From Enoplolaimus lenunculus (Eukaryota; Nematoda; Enoplea; Enoplida; Thoracostomopsidae): 64,000 bases of DNA. Positions 47,701-54,751 of the stretch are shown piece by piece (the first letter of the stretch is position 1; every line of letters starts with the position of its first letter). The stretch is taken from assembly GCA_030248215.1 (NCBI GenBank), contig JASANG010001161.1:62001-126000 (forward strand), written 5' to 3'. The notes under the pieces were generated by a model. It saw nothing but the letters and a program-made list of their open reading frames with translations, made no database searches and had not been told where the DNA came from. A program made the translations under genes and the position numbers.

Positions 47701-50587
47701 AGTCTGTCATTTCTAAATAGGAAACAAAGTTTTTCTAAACCCTATTTTACCAGATAATAATTAGTTTTCAATACGCAACATTAGACCACAATAGAAGATA
47801 TATATTATATATGTATAAATAAATAAATAAATATATATATGTATATGTATATATCTATATATATATTATAAATAAATATATTAAGCTAAACCGGATGCTT
47901 TCTTTATGTACGAAAAACCTCATTGTTAGAAGTTGGAAATAGGCTTCTCGGACAGTAATTAGTTATACGCTTTATACATTTAGTTAAGTTTTCACAAACG
48001 TTAGATAGAGAGGCTAGAAATACACAGGGCCGGAATTGCCAGGGTAAGTGAGAGCCTGGCGGTTGAACCCATAGGAGGACCCCTCCAATAAATTAATATT
48101 TTTATTTCTGGATCGATCATACGAAGACCAACACATTAAGCGAGCCAAAATAAATTTCATGCGGGGGTATACGGGTGTTTTCGCAATGTGTACAGGCGGA
48201 AGCAAAACTCTTCCATGAGGGGGGAACAATTTTCTAGGTGAGGGGGAAACAATTTTCTAGGTGAGGGGGAAACAATTTTCTAGGGTAACTGAGTTGCTCA
48301 ACTGCTGGCGGTAGCGTTGGTTAGCTAATGCGAAGCTTAGCACCCCATGCCACCAGCGGCGAATCCAGAAATTTCGGACGGAGGGGACGAACTGGCAAAA
48401 AATATGAGTATGCTATTTTCCTAAGTGGGAAAAATAGTAAGGTAAGAATCACAAACATTTTCTGACGGCGAGCATATGCCCCCTTATCGCAAGTGCAATA
48501 TACAGCTGTTTCTACAAACTAAAGCCAGAACGCAAACAAAAACACATTATTAATGACTGTGTAATTTGAAGCTTATATTAATTCTATACCTCCCACAGCC
48601 GTTGAAGATCGCTGTGCCATTCGAACCCTGGTTCCAACTGTATTTAGAGCGAGAAGTTTAGTTTCAACCTCTAAGTTAACTCGACTATAGAACGCGGTTA
48701 TTACAATGGCCTAAATAAATTTCTTAACCGCTTTTCCTGCTGGATTCGATTTCGCTACCTGGAAACTGTGGTGAAATTTCATTAATTGTCATTAAGAGCG
48801 TAGAATAATATCGTATTTCATACAGTTACGCGAAATGCAGGTCTGTATATAAAGAAGTCCATACATAATTGTGGACTATACCCGAGCCCGTAGTCAAGCG
48901 GGATACAGGGGGAATACGTTCCCCTAGAAGAATTTTGGCCCTCCCCCCAAAATAATTGTAGCCTTGCTTGTAAGTCATCGAAAACTCTTGTGTGTCCCTG
49001 CTGAAAAACATTTAGCCGTCCTGTTTGGGAGTAAACTAAAAATTGATAATAAGTGCCAATTCTTGTAAAAAGGTCTTAGACGTAGCCGAACTACTATTTA
49101 ACATACGGGCCTCAAGTTACTTTTAAGGCCGTTCCGGTTTCTGGTGGGTCAGTAAATGAGTAGGCTTACATTCTAGACTACATTTTTTGCTTCGGCTTAG
49201 GCTTAGGTTTAGGGTTAGGAATGCGCTTTTGTAACGCTTAGATTAGGCTTAGACTTGTATTATTATTATTAAGGGTTTAAGAAGTTGTCCAGCCTTCGAA
49301 ACCAATAAATTTCTACCCTTGTAATATTATAAAAGTTTTATTATTCAAAAAATTACATAGCTAATAAATCTTTCACCATAAAATATCTCAATTCTCAACA
49401 TTGCTGGGAATCCTTATTATTAAATAATGATCATAACACTTTTCGTGCCAGACCCCCCGTAAAATTTTCTGCGTATATACCTGTGCCCCGAAAATTTAAA
49501 TATTTCAATGTCTACGCGTGGACCCCGGAATCACATCACCATTCACCGTGGCTTGGACACAAGCCTGCCACCAAAATATTATAAATATTATGACAGATGT
49601 GATATTTTAATGAAAACATTTTATAATCGAAAGTGAATTCAGCGAAATACACAAAATACGAGCACACCATCATTAACCTGTGTTGCCAAATTGGGCAAAT
49701 GGGGGGATGTATGTTTAATTTAATATTTTAATATATAATAGACCCAATAGCCATTGAGACCCATTAGCGGATCGAGAGTGTGGCGGGGGGAGGGGGACTG
49801 GGCTTGCGTATGCCCCGTGAGAAGTTTTTTACGCTAAAATGTTAAGGTCCACACAATTCAATTATTCTTCTCACAAATTTATTGTGATACAATGATAAGG
49901 TTCCTACCTAACAATTTTTCGCTGCAAATGACACATATACATACAGCATACGCTAAAAATTGCATTTTGTTGCCAAACCCAATCCCATCAGAAATTTCTA
50001 GATTCACCTTTGCTGGGACCATAATGTTAGCCTTACCTCCGTCAATAAAAAATTTGCCCTGTACCACAGGCATGAAAAAGTGTTGGACCCCCTTGTAAGT
50101 TTTGCGAATTTTTGACGTGTCCCCGAACAGTTTAGCGGTATATTGTGCAGTTTGAACATTGAACAGTTGAAAATTACACTTTTCAACTGCTATCGTTTTG
50201 CAAATAGCAAACGGACCGGTGCCTATTAGGAATTGATATGAATAGCAGATTGGCCTATGACATATATATAATACTTGATGTTTTACACCGATTACACTCT
50301 TTTAAGAATGATTATGCACTCCTGATTATTAGTTCTTACTCCGTTTTGACTGGAACACTCTTGTAAGTAGAAACGTCGGCAAAATAATGTCTGAATCGTG
50401 GATCTTTCTCTGGATTATCATAGAGAATAAATTCGTCCTCGCTAAATATAAACCCACAACAGTATTGTTGTTCTTTTTGTTGTTGTTCTTGTTGTTGTTG
50501 TTGTTGTTGTTTATTAAATTGATTTCGAATTCGAAACTCCGTTGAAAAATAGTTAGATTGAAGTTTTCGTAATTTAGTCGAATCCAT
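17167..50587 (-). CDS. KIF26: KIF26-like (kinesin-11 family) gene, 18 joined exons
   Basis: Exons (high to low): 50587-50340, 46360-46241, 45446-45275, 43928-43680, 42829-42736, 41957-41565, 40025-39867, 39285-39190, 37799-37655, 36803-36632, 35806-35625, 34421-32921, 31208-27461, 21394-21160, 20337-20071, 18523-18393, 17714-17539, 17319-17167. They sum to 8,241 bp and stay in one frame (about 2,746 residues; vertebrate KIF26A/B are roughly 1,900-2,100). Family matches recalled from KIF26[106 protein letters not shown] and a C-terminal charged helix. KIF26 proteins are atypical kinesins that bind microtubules without measurable ATPase activity and act in cell adhesion, migration and signalling. 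The ATG at 50587 directly follows TAG, which is both an in-frame stop and a possible splice acceptor, so more 5' exons may exist. The first Cys-rich region of vertebrate KIF26 was not found. Confidence 0.88.
17539..17714 (-). CDS. KIF26-like exon 17
   Basis: Ser/Thr/Pro-rich tail ([19 protein letters not shown]) ending DYQPEEM in phase 0 at GTAACT. Its acceptor TTATTTAG lies against an (AAAT)n tract. Confidence 0.75.
17722..17843. repeat. (AAAT)n microsatellite
   Basis: About 120 bp of AAAT/AAATAA repeats in the intron immediately upstream of the exon 17 acceptor. Confidence 0.9.
18393..18523 (-). CDS. KIF26-like exon 16 (SGYES motif)
   Basis: Joined to exon 15 it reads [19 protein letters not shown], matching the KIF26 tail motif SSGYES. 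Donor GTAAGA. The phase-0 frame hits a stop; the frame forced by exon 15 is open. Confidence 0.75.
18783..18862 (+). repeat. tRNA-derived SINE-like head
   Basis: An A box (TAGCTCAGTCGGTTAGCAGG) and a B box (GGAGGTTCAATCC) are spaced about 50 nt apart, as in a tRNA-derived Pol III promoter. The body does not fold into a full cloverleaf. Confidence 0.45.
18940..19660. repeat. 24-bp minisatellite (GGATGGGGTGGCGAAATATT...)
   Basis: About 30 copies of a 24-bp unit made of GGATGGGGTGGCG plus AAATATTTCTT, with TTTCG and CTCGG variants. Because 24 is a multiple of 3 and the unit has no stop, frames of 200-330 codons stay open on both strands (WMGWRNIS on plus, HPRNISPP on minus). It sits in the intron between exons 15 and 16. 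Confidence 0.95.
19766..20046. repeat. MITE, ATTCTCAAATG family
   Basis: Left TGTATTCACAAACGTGTAGC and inverted right CTATTCTCAAATGCATGTAG. The internal GCACCTATCACCAGTTAGCA is shared by all copies. A fragment of the AAGAGTGTGCAACT family is inserted near 19970-20010. Confidence 0.65.
20071..20337 (-). CDS. KIF26-like exon 15 with polyQ tract
   Basis: One base completes a Ser codon, then [16 protein letters not shown], about 35 glutamines encoded by nearly pure CAA (about 20192-20298), and [16 protein letters not shown]. It ends TCA GG at GTAAAA in phase 2. The same DNA read in another frame gives polyThr with an early stop, so the Q frame is the one that joins exon 16. Confidence 0.75.
21160..21394 (-). 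CDS. KIF26-like exon 14 (GC donor)
   Basis: Encodes [18 protein letters not shown] ... [15 protein letters not shown]. The frame needs to leave at CGAAG|GCAAGT, an ideal GC-AG donor, giving phase 2 for exon 15. The acceptor is uncertain: TATGCAAG|CG (21394) or AAACCAAG|TC (21454) both keep phase. HISQLF resembles the ISELLQ element of the vertebrate tail. Confidence 0.65.
21554..21956. repeat. hAT-like MITE with six internal 51-bp repeats
   Basis: Ends GGCCCATGTATAGGACAGGG and inverted GGCTAATGTATAGAACGGGG, flanked by a perfect 8-bp duplication CTTTTATT (21546-21553, 21957-21964). A 51-bp unit starting GACAGGGCTGGAACG is repeated six times at the left, and TTAGGC runs lie at about 21880-21910. 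Confidence 0.85.
22130..23215. repeat. 50-bp minisatellite grown from a MITE arm
   Basis: About 19 units of 50 bp ending CTAAAAGTAACATGG. Two unit types alternate: CCTTTTACACATCCACC and CCGTTTTACAGACCCTCC. The first copy joins TTAGGC-type sequence at 22130-22250, so the array appears to be an expanded end of the GGCCCATGTTACTTT element. Confidence 0.85.
23289..23612. other. GC-richer unique stretch, no gene assigned
   Basis: Both strands have open frames here (72 codons minus, 62 plus) and the base composition is richer in GC than its surroundings. A TTTGCAG acceptor lies on the minus strand near 23500, but phases do not fit the KIF26-like chain. Confidence 0.25.
23895..24003. repeat. 33-bp minisatellite, 3.3 copies
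   Basis: The unit starts GTTCGTTGAGGGGGTGCG and repeats at 23895, 23928, 23961 and 23993. It translates as [11 protein letters not shown] but has no sign of selection. Confidence 0.85.
24349..24597. repeat. MITE, ATTCTCAAATG family
   Basis: Left GCCCATATTCTCAAATGC, with the left 40 bp duplicated (second start at about 24377), and inverted right CCCGTATTCTCAAATGTG. Confidence 0.75.
25148..25645 (+). other. 165-codon open frame of unknown nature
   Basis: Open plus-strand frame with clusters such as [19 protein letters not shown] and [17 protein letters not shown] recognise no family. It lies inside the 6-kb KIF26-like intron, in a stretch free of the MITEs common elsewhere. No promoter or polyA signal is clear; it may be chance or a decayed insertion. 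Confidence 0.2.
25650..27460. other. Intron stretch without recognisable gene
   Basis: Only short frames on both strands, a duplicated AGGTCTTGTAAC near 26188 and 26311, and C-runs. No MITE termini seen. Confidence 0.4.
27461..31208 (-). CDS. KIF26-like exon 13, giant low-complexity tail
   Basis: A 3,748-bp exon (1,249 codons, phase 0 to 1) with acceptor AATTTTAG and donor TTCAG|GTAAAA. Order: acidic [15 protein letters not shown]; a Thr tract; a Ser/Gln region; a Trp-bearing repeat of the QQEWS type (about 29,920-30,240); NPDENS-like Asn/Lys repeats (about 29,080-29,300); basic Ser-rich stretches; degenerate NLATA repeats (about 27,740-27,900); and [10 protein letters not shown] at the end. 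No globular domain is seen; it is probably disordered, as in the vertebrate KIF26 tail. Confidence 0.85.
31478..31842. repeat. TTAGGC-bearing hAT-like MITE (outer of a nest)
   Basis: Starts GGACCATGTAAAGATCAG, ends inverted GGCAAATACATAAATCAGGG, flanked by ATATCATC and ATATAATC (7 of 8). It is interrupted by the element at 31638-31792. Confidence 0.75.
31638..31792. repeat. GGCCCGTAGCC-family MITE nested in another MITE
   Basis: Termini CAGGCCCGTGGCC and inverted CGGGCCTGTAGCC; target duplication TTTAGGAA/CTTAGGAA cut from the TTAGGC part of the host element. It is therefore younger than the outer copy. Confidence 0.8.
32921..34421 (-). CDS. KIF26-like exon 12, Cys/Asn-rich tail
   Basis: A 1,501-bp exon. 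It opens with [13 protein letters not shown], the family [14 protein letters not shown] signature, followed by [13 protein letters not shown]. The second half is rich in Cys, Asn and Gln, with repeats like CNSCSES and CNCSSCSEG, driven by TTGCAA/TGCAAT hexamers. It ends EEDFEPGQ in phase 0 at GTTAGT. Confidence 0.9.
34434..35010. repeat. 80-bp tandem repeat, about 7 copies
   Basis: GAGAGTGAAAAAG recurs every 80 bp (34511, 34591, 34671, 34751, 34831, 34911, then GACAGTG at 34991). Two sub-types differ at GAAGTTTAAC and GAAGTTTCGC. The array fills the intron end next to the exon 12 acceptor at 34423. Confidence 0.95.
35293..35450. repeat. GGCCCGTAGCC-family MITE, decayed
   Basis: Starts GGGACCGTAGCCAAGG and carries the internal TTGCTTGTAAGTCA-like arm; the right end is degraded into A- and C-runs. 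Confidence 0.5.
35625..35806 (-). CDS. KIF26-like exon 11
   Basis: Encodes [16 protein letters not shown] then [17 protein letters not shown]. CDTVIYxG is a diagnostic KIF26 post-motor motif; donor TTAG|GTAAGA joins to exon 12 as [13 protein letters not shown]. Confidence 0.9.
36181..36500. repeat. tRNA-related repeat with two inverted Pol III-like ends
   Basis: A plus-strand A box (TGGAGCAGTGGTAGAGTG, 36189) and B box (GAATTCGATCCCC), and a minus-strand B box (GGAGTTCGAATCC, near 36385). It resembles a SINE carrying a tRNA-like sequence at each end. Confidence 0.4.
36632..36803 (-). CDS. KIF26-like exon 10, motor C-terminal part
   Basis: Reads [19 protein letters not shown] then [20 protein letters not shown] plus the final helix with a basic cluster corresponds to motor helices alpha4-alpha6 (KIF26B ESKLAMLLRESLG and IQIASRVLRMKKKK). 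Donor AAA|GTGATA is weak. Confidence 0.92.
36920..37086. repeat. GGCCCGTAGCC-family MITE in intron
   Basis: Starts CGGACCCGTAGCC, ends inverted CAGGCTCGTAGTC, with flanks TTTATAGT and TTTATAAT (7 of 8). Confidence 0.75.
37222..37306. repeat. (TA)n microsatellite
   Basis: About 42 uninterrupted TA units in the KIF26-like intron. Confidence 0.95.
37323..37640. repeat. MITE, CAAGAGTG(C/T)ATGATAC family
   Basis: Left ATCAAGAGTGCATGATAC and inverted right AATATCAAGAGCGGATGATG, with a second inner pair GTACAACTCTT and AAGAGTATGCAACT. It ends about 15 bp from the exon 9 donor at 37654. Confidence 0.7.
37655..37799 (-). CDS. KIF26-like exon 9, switch II region
   Basis: Reads [18 protein letters not shown] and [19 protein letters not shown]. 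The switch II position of kinesins (DLAGSE) is VLGSGE here; KIF26B has IDLGSC. Donor GTAAGC is strong. Confidence 0.92.
37857..38011. repeat. hAT-like MITE, GGCCCATGTTACTTT family
   Basis: Ends GGCCCATGTTACTTTAAGG and inverted GGTCAATGTTACTTTAAGG, with a perfect 8-bp duplication GTTTGTTA on both sides. The centre contains TTAGGC units. It lies just upstream of exon 9. Confidence 0.85.
38190..38323. repeat. hAT-like MITE fragment, CAGGGTG family
   Basis: GGTTATATCCGGC and TTCCGGTTCCGG runs end in AATTCCGGATGCACCCTG at 38323. Confidence 0.5.
39190..39285 (-). CDS. KIF26-like exon 8, switch I region
   Basis: Reads [20 protein letters not shown]. Kinesin switch I (NxxSSRSH) is replaced by SNRNCH, close to KIF26B HRNSH. 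Donor AAAA|GTACGT; acceptor TAATTTCAG. Confidence 0.92.
39303..39508. repeat. MITE, GGCCCATGTA family with TTAGG core
   Basis: Begins GGCCCATGTAACCATCAGGG, ends inverted GACCAATATATAGAATAGGC. It lies just upstream of exon 8. Confidence 0.6.
39867..40025 (-). CDS. KIF26-like exon 7, motor
   Basis: Reads [20 protein letters not shown] then [18 protein letters not shown], aligned with KIF26B [20 protein letters not shown] and TAEKAAFFLDAAIASRR. Phase 1 to 1. Confidence 0.93.
40054..40180. repeat. hAT-like MITE, CAGGGTG family, short
   Basis: CAGGGTGAAAAGCGGAACTG at the left and inverted CAGGATGCAACCAGAATTCC at the right; the core repeats AATCGGAATCGG. It starts about 28 bp upstream of the exon 7 acceptor. 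Confidence 0.6.
40460..40745. repeat. GC-rich inverted minisatellite (GTACGGCGCCGTCCGT)
   Basis: A roughly 20-bp unit GTACGGCGCCGTCCGTYAS repeats about six times (to about 40592); after about 40 bp the complementary unit ACGGCGCCGTACGGGTGACG repeats in inverted orientation. Related fragments lie at about 6290-6360 and 51995-52065 next to GTATAGC. Confidence 0.75.
41565..41957 (-). CDS. KIF26-like exon 6, motor with polyQ/PQP insertion
   Basis: Begins [10 protein letters not shown] (P-loop end), then [19 protein letters not shown], then about 62 residues of Gln broken by four PQP units, then [16 protein letters not shown] and LLADYSS. KIF26B has only NERKEKTGARFSVRVSAVEV here, so the tract sits in the loop between helix alpha2 and strand beta4. 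Phase 1 to 1, acceptor TTAGTTTAG, donor CAG|GTAGGT. Confidence 0.92.
42026..42244. repeat. MITE, ATTCTCAAATG family, intact copy
   Basis: GCCCATATTCTCAAATGC at the left and inverted GCCCGTATTCTCAAATGTG at the right; inner arms CACCTATCACCAGTTAG and CCTATCACCAACTTG. Best reference copy in the window. Confidence 0.8.
42300..42460. repeat. GGCCCGTAGCC-family MITE, decayed
   Basis: CTCGTAGACCGCACGCCTTAG at the left, ACTTGACAAGCAAGG inside and GGATACGGGTCCG at the right. A second decayed copy lies at about 42549-42690. Confidence 0.5.
42736..42829 (-). CDS. KIF26-like exon 5, P-loop region
   Basis: Reads [20 protein letters not shown] then [10 protein letters not shown], joined to exon 6 as GNDYTGRQMT. 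KIF26B has EVCAGTVAEVIQSVVNG and GHVKLGKSYT. The canonical GKT of the Walker A loop is GRQ here. Confidence 0.9.
42992..43431. repeat. ATTCTCAAATG MITE split by a CAGGGTG-family MITE
   Basis: The outer element runs from ATCCATATCCTCAAATGC to inverted GCCGTATTCTCAAATGTC. Its right third is interrupted at about 43160-43402 by sequence ending CCGAAATTTCGGTTGCACCCTG, the other family. Confidence 0.65.
43680..43928 (-). CDS. KIF26-like exon 4, motor start
   Basis: Reads [28 protein letters not shown] and [15 protein letters not shown], aligned with KIF26[25 protein letters not shown] and KMFAFDAVFPQDASQ. Phase 0 to 0; donor CAA|GTAAGC. Confidence 0.95.
44135..44540. repeat. About 37-bp tandem repeat, 11 copies
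   Basis: Unit AAACCGGAGTAATTAATTAA plus AAGAGATCNTTTTAGC. Copies on the left carry GGTCATTTTTGA instead, so two sub-types exist. Intronic. Confidence 0.9.
44655..44792. repeat. GGCCCGTAGCC-family MITE, decayed
   Basis: Contains TTGCTTGTAAGTCATTGAAA and ends GGTGAGCTGGCTACGGGC. Confidence 0.55.
45275..45446 (-). CDS. KIF26-like exon 3, pre-motor linker
   Basis: Reads [19 protein letters not shown] and [10 protein letters not shown], matching the KIF26B pre-motor SGILQTSPPPAPPCLLRAV. Donor AAT|GTAAGT; acceptor TTTTTGTTTCAG. Confidence 0.85.
45593..45655. repeat. GCGGATCCAGA-family MITE, short copy
   Basis: TAGCGGATCCAGAGG at the left and inverted CAGAGGCGGATCC at the right, only about 60 bp apart. 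Confidence 0.6.
45675..45840. repeat. hAT-like MITE, GGCCCGTAGCC family
   Basis: CAGGCCCGTAGCC start and inverted CGGACCCGTAGCC end, flanked by TTATCACC and TTATTACC (7 of 8). Confidence 0.8.
45945..46232. repeat. MITE, CAAGAGTGCATTATAC family
   Basis: AACCAAGAGTGCATTATAC at the left and inverted AAACCAAGAGTGGATGATGC at the right. Its right end is about 8 bp from the exon 2 donor (46240). Confidence 0.75.
46241..46360 (-). CDS. KIF26-like exon 2
   Basis: Reads [20 protein letters not shown] then ERKRHG, comparable with the KIF26B LNLSSKKKKHRP basic stretch before the motor. Starts with one base completing a Glu codon, ends in phase 2 at AAG|GTAGGT. Confidence 0.8.
46473..46727. repeat. MITE with (CCTAAG)n core
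   Basis: GGCCAATGTAAACAACACGG at the left, inverted GGCCCATTTAAAGACCAGGG at the right. About 14 CCTAAG units (TTAGGC on the other strand) at 46508-46600. Confidence 0.75.
50340..50587 (-). CDS. KIF26-like exon 1 or first visible exon
   Basis: ATG then [18 protein letters not shown], a short CAA/GAA-encoded Q/E run and [18 protein letters not shown] ... VPVKT, with donor ACGGA|GTAAGA. Phase 2 matches exon 2. The three bases before ATG are TAG, either an in-frame stop or the end of an acceptor (TTTCCTAAAATAG). Confidence 0.75.
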
Positions 50588-51127
50588 CTATTTTAGGAAA
50601 TTGCAATTGTTACTTAAAATCGAGTTAATATACAAATTTCAACAATGACGTCAATAATTTCAAGCCTCTAAGCTTAAAGCAGGACACAAAATCTTAAATG
50701 GAGAAAGGGCTTTATCTTTAAGATTTTATGTACCTGAAAGCTGTGCTTTTGACCAAAAATTGTCGAATTTTGAAAACTTTTTGCATATTTGAGCTTTAAA
50801 TGAACTCCTGTAATCATTCCGTATTGAAATTTGAATTTTTAAAAAATTCAGCATTTTACCGAAATAATTTGGTATCACTGAGGACCTCGGCACCGAAAAA
50901 ATTAATTTTGTTAAAAAATTTAAATTTCAATATTGAATGATTACGGGAGGTGATGAAAAGTTCAAATATGCAAAACTTGTCAAAATTCGACCATTTTTGG
51001 TCAAACTTCTATACCGGGATGCGCTCCACTAGGATCTACCGGTGCCTCTGATACCGTCTAGCTCTTAATTTCACCTGGGCTCACAGTTAACCTTAGCAGA
51101 ACCACTTTCGCAAAAATTTTTTATCTT

Positions 51128-51528
51128 TAAACCATTCGGCCTTGTAGCCAAGTGGGGGGCAATGGAACTCAGCCCCCCCCTGGAAACACGTTGCTCCCCC
51201 TAAAACGAATTCAACCTTGCTTGTAAATCATTGAAAAACTTTTTATGCCCCTCTTGACAGAGGCGGATCCAAAAATTTCAGAGGGGGGCAGGCTGGCAAA
51301 TGTTATGAAACACAGAAATTGTAAGGTAGGGACCTTATCATTTTATCACAAAAAATTCTGCGGGAAAATTTTTATTTACAAAAAATATTCTGAGGTAAAA
51401 AATGACAAGGCAGGGACCTTACCATTTTAACATAAAAAATTTCTGATGGGGGCGTACGCCCCCGCCCTCTCTGGATCCGCTAGTGCCTCCTGAAACTTTT
51501 TAGCCCCTAGGAACTGGCTACGGGCCTG
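51128..51528. repeat. GGCCCGTAGCC-family MITE split by another MITE
   Basis: Left half from GGCCTTGTAGCCAAG to GCCCCTCTTGA, right half from CCTCCTGAAAC to GGCTACGGGCCTG; the halves rejoin in the family order. Confidence 0.75.
51258..51485. repeat. GCGGATCC-family MITE, nested
   Basis: Ends CAGAGGCGGATCC and inverted CACTAGCGGATCC; target duplication CCTCTTGA/CCTCCTGA within the outer element. Relatives at about 39590-39758, 48357-48490 and 52570-52740. Confidence 0.8.
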
Positions 51529-52906
51529 TAAACCATTTCTATATCTTCTTAGATCTGGCGACATCCATAATTTTCATTCTCATCCTTTTACAGGTACAGT
51601 TACATCAAATACGTCACTTTTTTAAAATGTCAAAATTTAAACAGAAAAAACGTCATATCTCAAATCGTTCAAATTTAATACAAAATCTACAGCAGAGTAA
51701 CATCGTTTTCGTTGAAAAGTGTCGCACCCACCCCTGTCGTTTCTCATCGGCTCTTTCGGCCTGACACTTTATCCCCACCCCTGTAAAATTAATACCCTCA
51801 CAAATTGTCGGAAACGTTTTTTTTGTTCGAGGGGGCGCAAATTTCTTGCATATTACGGGAAAAATGAAAATATTTCGCCTGTCTTTTGCCATTTGGGGCA
51901 GGATCGTAGCCTATTCAACATGTTAATAAAAGGGCCAAATAGGTTCACAGAGGATTCGGGTTCGATGTGGAACAACTAAGAGTAACGTTATACTTTCGAT
52001 GACGTCATACGATACCGTATGGTGATGGACAGTGACGGATGGCGCCGCACGGCAAGTATAGCGCCACAATGCCCTATGTACACTTTCCCCACTCAGGCCT
52101 AGGCTTAGACATAGGTTTCGAAATAAGCTTACCTAAAGCTTATTCCTACTCTTTTTCGGAAGCCTAAGCCTAAGCCTAAGCTTTAACTTTAGATTTCGCA
52201 AAAAATGCGCAAATATGCTTTCAAGTGGTGCCAAAACGGTTCCAAGAGGGCAAAACTGTTGTACGGTGCGGGAGCGAACCTGGAGGCAGCCTCCGTTGGC
52301 AACGGACCCTGATTTAAGGTTTGGGTTTATTTGTTTTTGTATACCTCAAAATAAATGAATTTAGAAAATTTAATATTTTCAAAAAAATTGTCTGTCAAAC
52401 AGCTGTTGTTTAATGTCATAATTTATGATTAATTAAATACAATTCTACTTAATCATTATAAAAAAGAATATGTACGAATTAAGAACATATAAAAGAAATA
52501 ACATGTAAAACATTTGAGAATATATAAGAGAAAACAAATAAGATTTAAAATTACTAACTGTTTTAACCCTTGACAAGTGCATAAGCACCCCTTGAAAGAA
52601 AATTTTTTGTGATAAAATGGTAACGTCCCGTGCCTTACAATATTCCCTCTCATAAAATTTTCGCATATATAGCGTACAGTAAAAATTGTGCTATATAACG
52701 TTTGCCAACCTGCCGTCACCGTCAGAAATTGCAGAATCTGTCGCTGCGCATAAAAGCTGCAGAATAAAGATCTGAAACCGGTGGGATTACTAGAAATTTT
52801 TTTAAAGCCAAAAATGTTCATTTATGATAATCAACAGGCGAAAGCACATACGTGTTAAATATAACCTAAATTCAACTAATTTCAAGTTATTCTCATTTTG
52901 TGCCGG

Positions 52907-53020
52907 AACGTTTTCCTACGGAGCTATAATAGAATCAGCTTAATCTCTAGACTAACTTTTTTGCTTAGGCTTAGGCTTTGGAATATGCTTATACTACTGT
53001 TCCGGCCCTGTTATATTCAT
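52907..53020. repeat. TTAGGC-family MITE, partial
   Basis: GCCGGAACGTTTTCC then GCTTAGGCTTAGGC, ending CCGGCCCTGTTATATTCA. Confidence 0.55.
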
Positions 53021-53771
53021 TGGCCAGTATTCTAAACTGAATTCCAACGAAGCGACAGAATATATGCCGAATTTTCATTTTCAACAAAGTTTTTGTTCTT
53101 GTCTCTTTTAAAGGAATTGACAAAATTTACAAACGGTAATTCAATAAAACAGTAGCTGGCAGTATAAGCATATTTCTAAACCTGAGCCTAAGCCTAAGTC
53201 AAAGCTTACGCGTGAGAATGAGCTTATACCTAATACTAAAACCAGCAATAACGAGATCAAACCAGTAGCCGGTGGTCTTCTTAACCACCTTTTTGTACAG
53301 CCACGGCCAGGGATGGCGTTAGGATAGTCGGACTCCGCCAAACAGGTCCGAGGGGACCCCAATAAAATGTTTCACAACTCTATAACTTCGCGGTCCGCGA
53401 CAATTTTTAGTTTGCCAAGATAGAGCACAAAAGGGTCGGCTCCCTCGAATGGCGGTTAGGGGGGCGCTTCCGCCGGCACTGGCCATGGATCTCCTACTCG
53501 AAAATCTCACAGAACAACAAACGATGACCTTTCATCAGGTACAGGAAACACGCTACTGTCATGCACCCTTATCCACCGGACGTTTAACCGGAACCAGACA
53601 ACTGCCACCGTTAGTTCCGGTAGAAAATTTGCCCGAGGGTCCAGCAAAGGAAATGTTTTTTCCGTATTTTGTATAAATATTCCGTCATTCAGCGGGTTTC
53701 TCAGTTTGCAAATTATTGCTAAAACTGGCAAAGCCAAACATTTTTTATTACCCATTTCACGTTTCATTGTA

Positions 53772-53926
53772 CCCTGTAAGCTCACCTTGCTAGGGAAAGG
53801 GGGGCTAAAAAATTTTCAGGATCGGCATTCAAGGGTTTTTAATGACTTTCAAGCAACGTTTAAAATTTTCTAGGGGAGCCAAAATTTTTCCGGGGGGGCT
53901 CAGCCCCCCCCCGGCTACGGGTTCGA
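53772..53926. repeat. GGCCCGTAGCC-family MITE
   Basis: GTAAGCTCACCTTGCTAGG at the left, GGGGCTCAGCCCCC and CGGCTACGGGTTCG at the right. Confidence 0.6.
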
Positions 53927-54018
53927 ACTGGTCACAAAAATTTGACCCGATTCATAAGATTTATTTCCTATTTACGGTATGGGTATCGAGTCTAAAATAG
54001 AATTAAACTAATACTCAC

Positions 54019-54169
54019 TTAGATATGAAATCCGTCTAAATTGCAAGTAAATCAATTGTGGCTCAAGGGAAGTTTCAAAGAAAACAAAGCCGCCAGCTTC
54101 AAGACAAGCGGCTTTTTTGTTTGAAAACTCAGAAACATCGGCATCGTAAACAATTTTAATAGCAGTCAT
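54019..54169 (-). CDS. Candidate 5' exon (MTAIKIVYD...)
   Basis: An ATG directly preceded by an in-frame TGA opens 50 codons, MTAIKIVYDADVSEF ... LIYLQFRRISYL, and leaves at CTAA|GTGAGT in phase 1. It could be an alternative first exon of the KIF26-like gene, but exon 1 (50587) starts in phase 0, so a linking exon would be needed. Confidence 0.4.
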
Positions 54170-54421
54170 TCAAATTCAATGTGCCAGAACCATATGGTCA
54201 TAAAACCCAAAAAAACACAATTGTGCCGCCTCCCCACGATTTTTGATAGGCAACTGTTTCACCCACCCTGGGGGGGGGGGGGCGTTTGGAACCAACGGAC
54301 GACGGGCCAAATTTTCATTGATGAGAGCCGACACTGACAAAAAAACCGACTAAAATATTGGGTCTTAAAATAAAACTGGCAAACTGTTACCATAATGGTT
54401 CAATGAAGCATTGGGCTTTAC

Positions 54422-54579
54422 CTGACAGTATATAACCCTGGATGGTACCCTGTGAATTCCTTACGATAGGCCCCTGGTCAGAATAGCTTTTGGTTTGCCT
54501 GATAAATATCTTCTCAGGCAAAACATTTGGCTTCACATGCCCATTTGTTTTCAATTTTATCTTAGCGTTGTTCGCTTCG
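54422..54579 (-). CDS. Candidate 5' exon of KIF26-like gene
   Basis: Reads EANNAKIKLKTNGHVKPNVL then RQTKSYSDQGPIVRNS, donor TCAG|GTAAAG, acceptor CATTCGTACAG. Phase 2 to 1; it joins the exon at 55287-55043 in frame. Confidence 0.45.
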
Positions 54580-54751
54580 CTGTACGAATGTAGCGGCAAG
54601 CGACGGACTAATTTCACAGGTTATATTTTGTAATTTTTCACAACTAAAACACAAAAACATTACAGGTTTTGAGAAATTAAATTTTATTTCCAGGGTTTTC
54701 TGTCTCATTTCTAAATTCACGGCCACGAATGAACAAAGAAGAAATAATACA

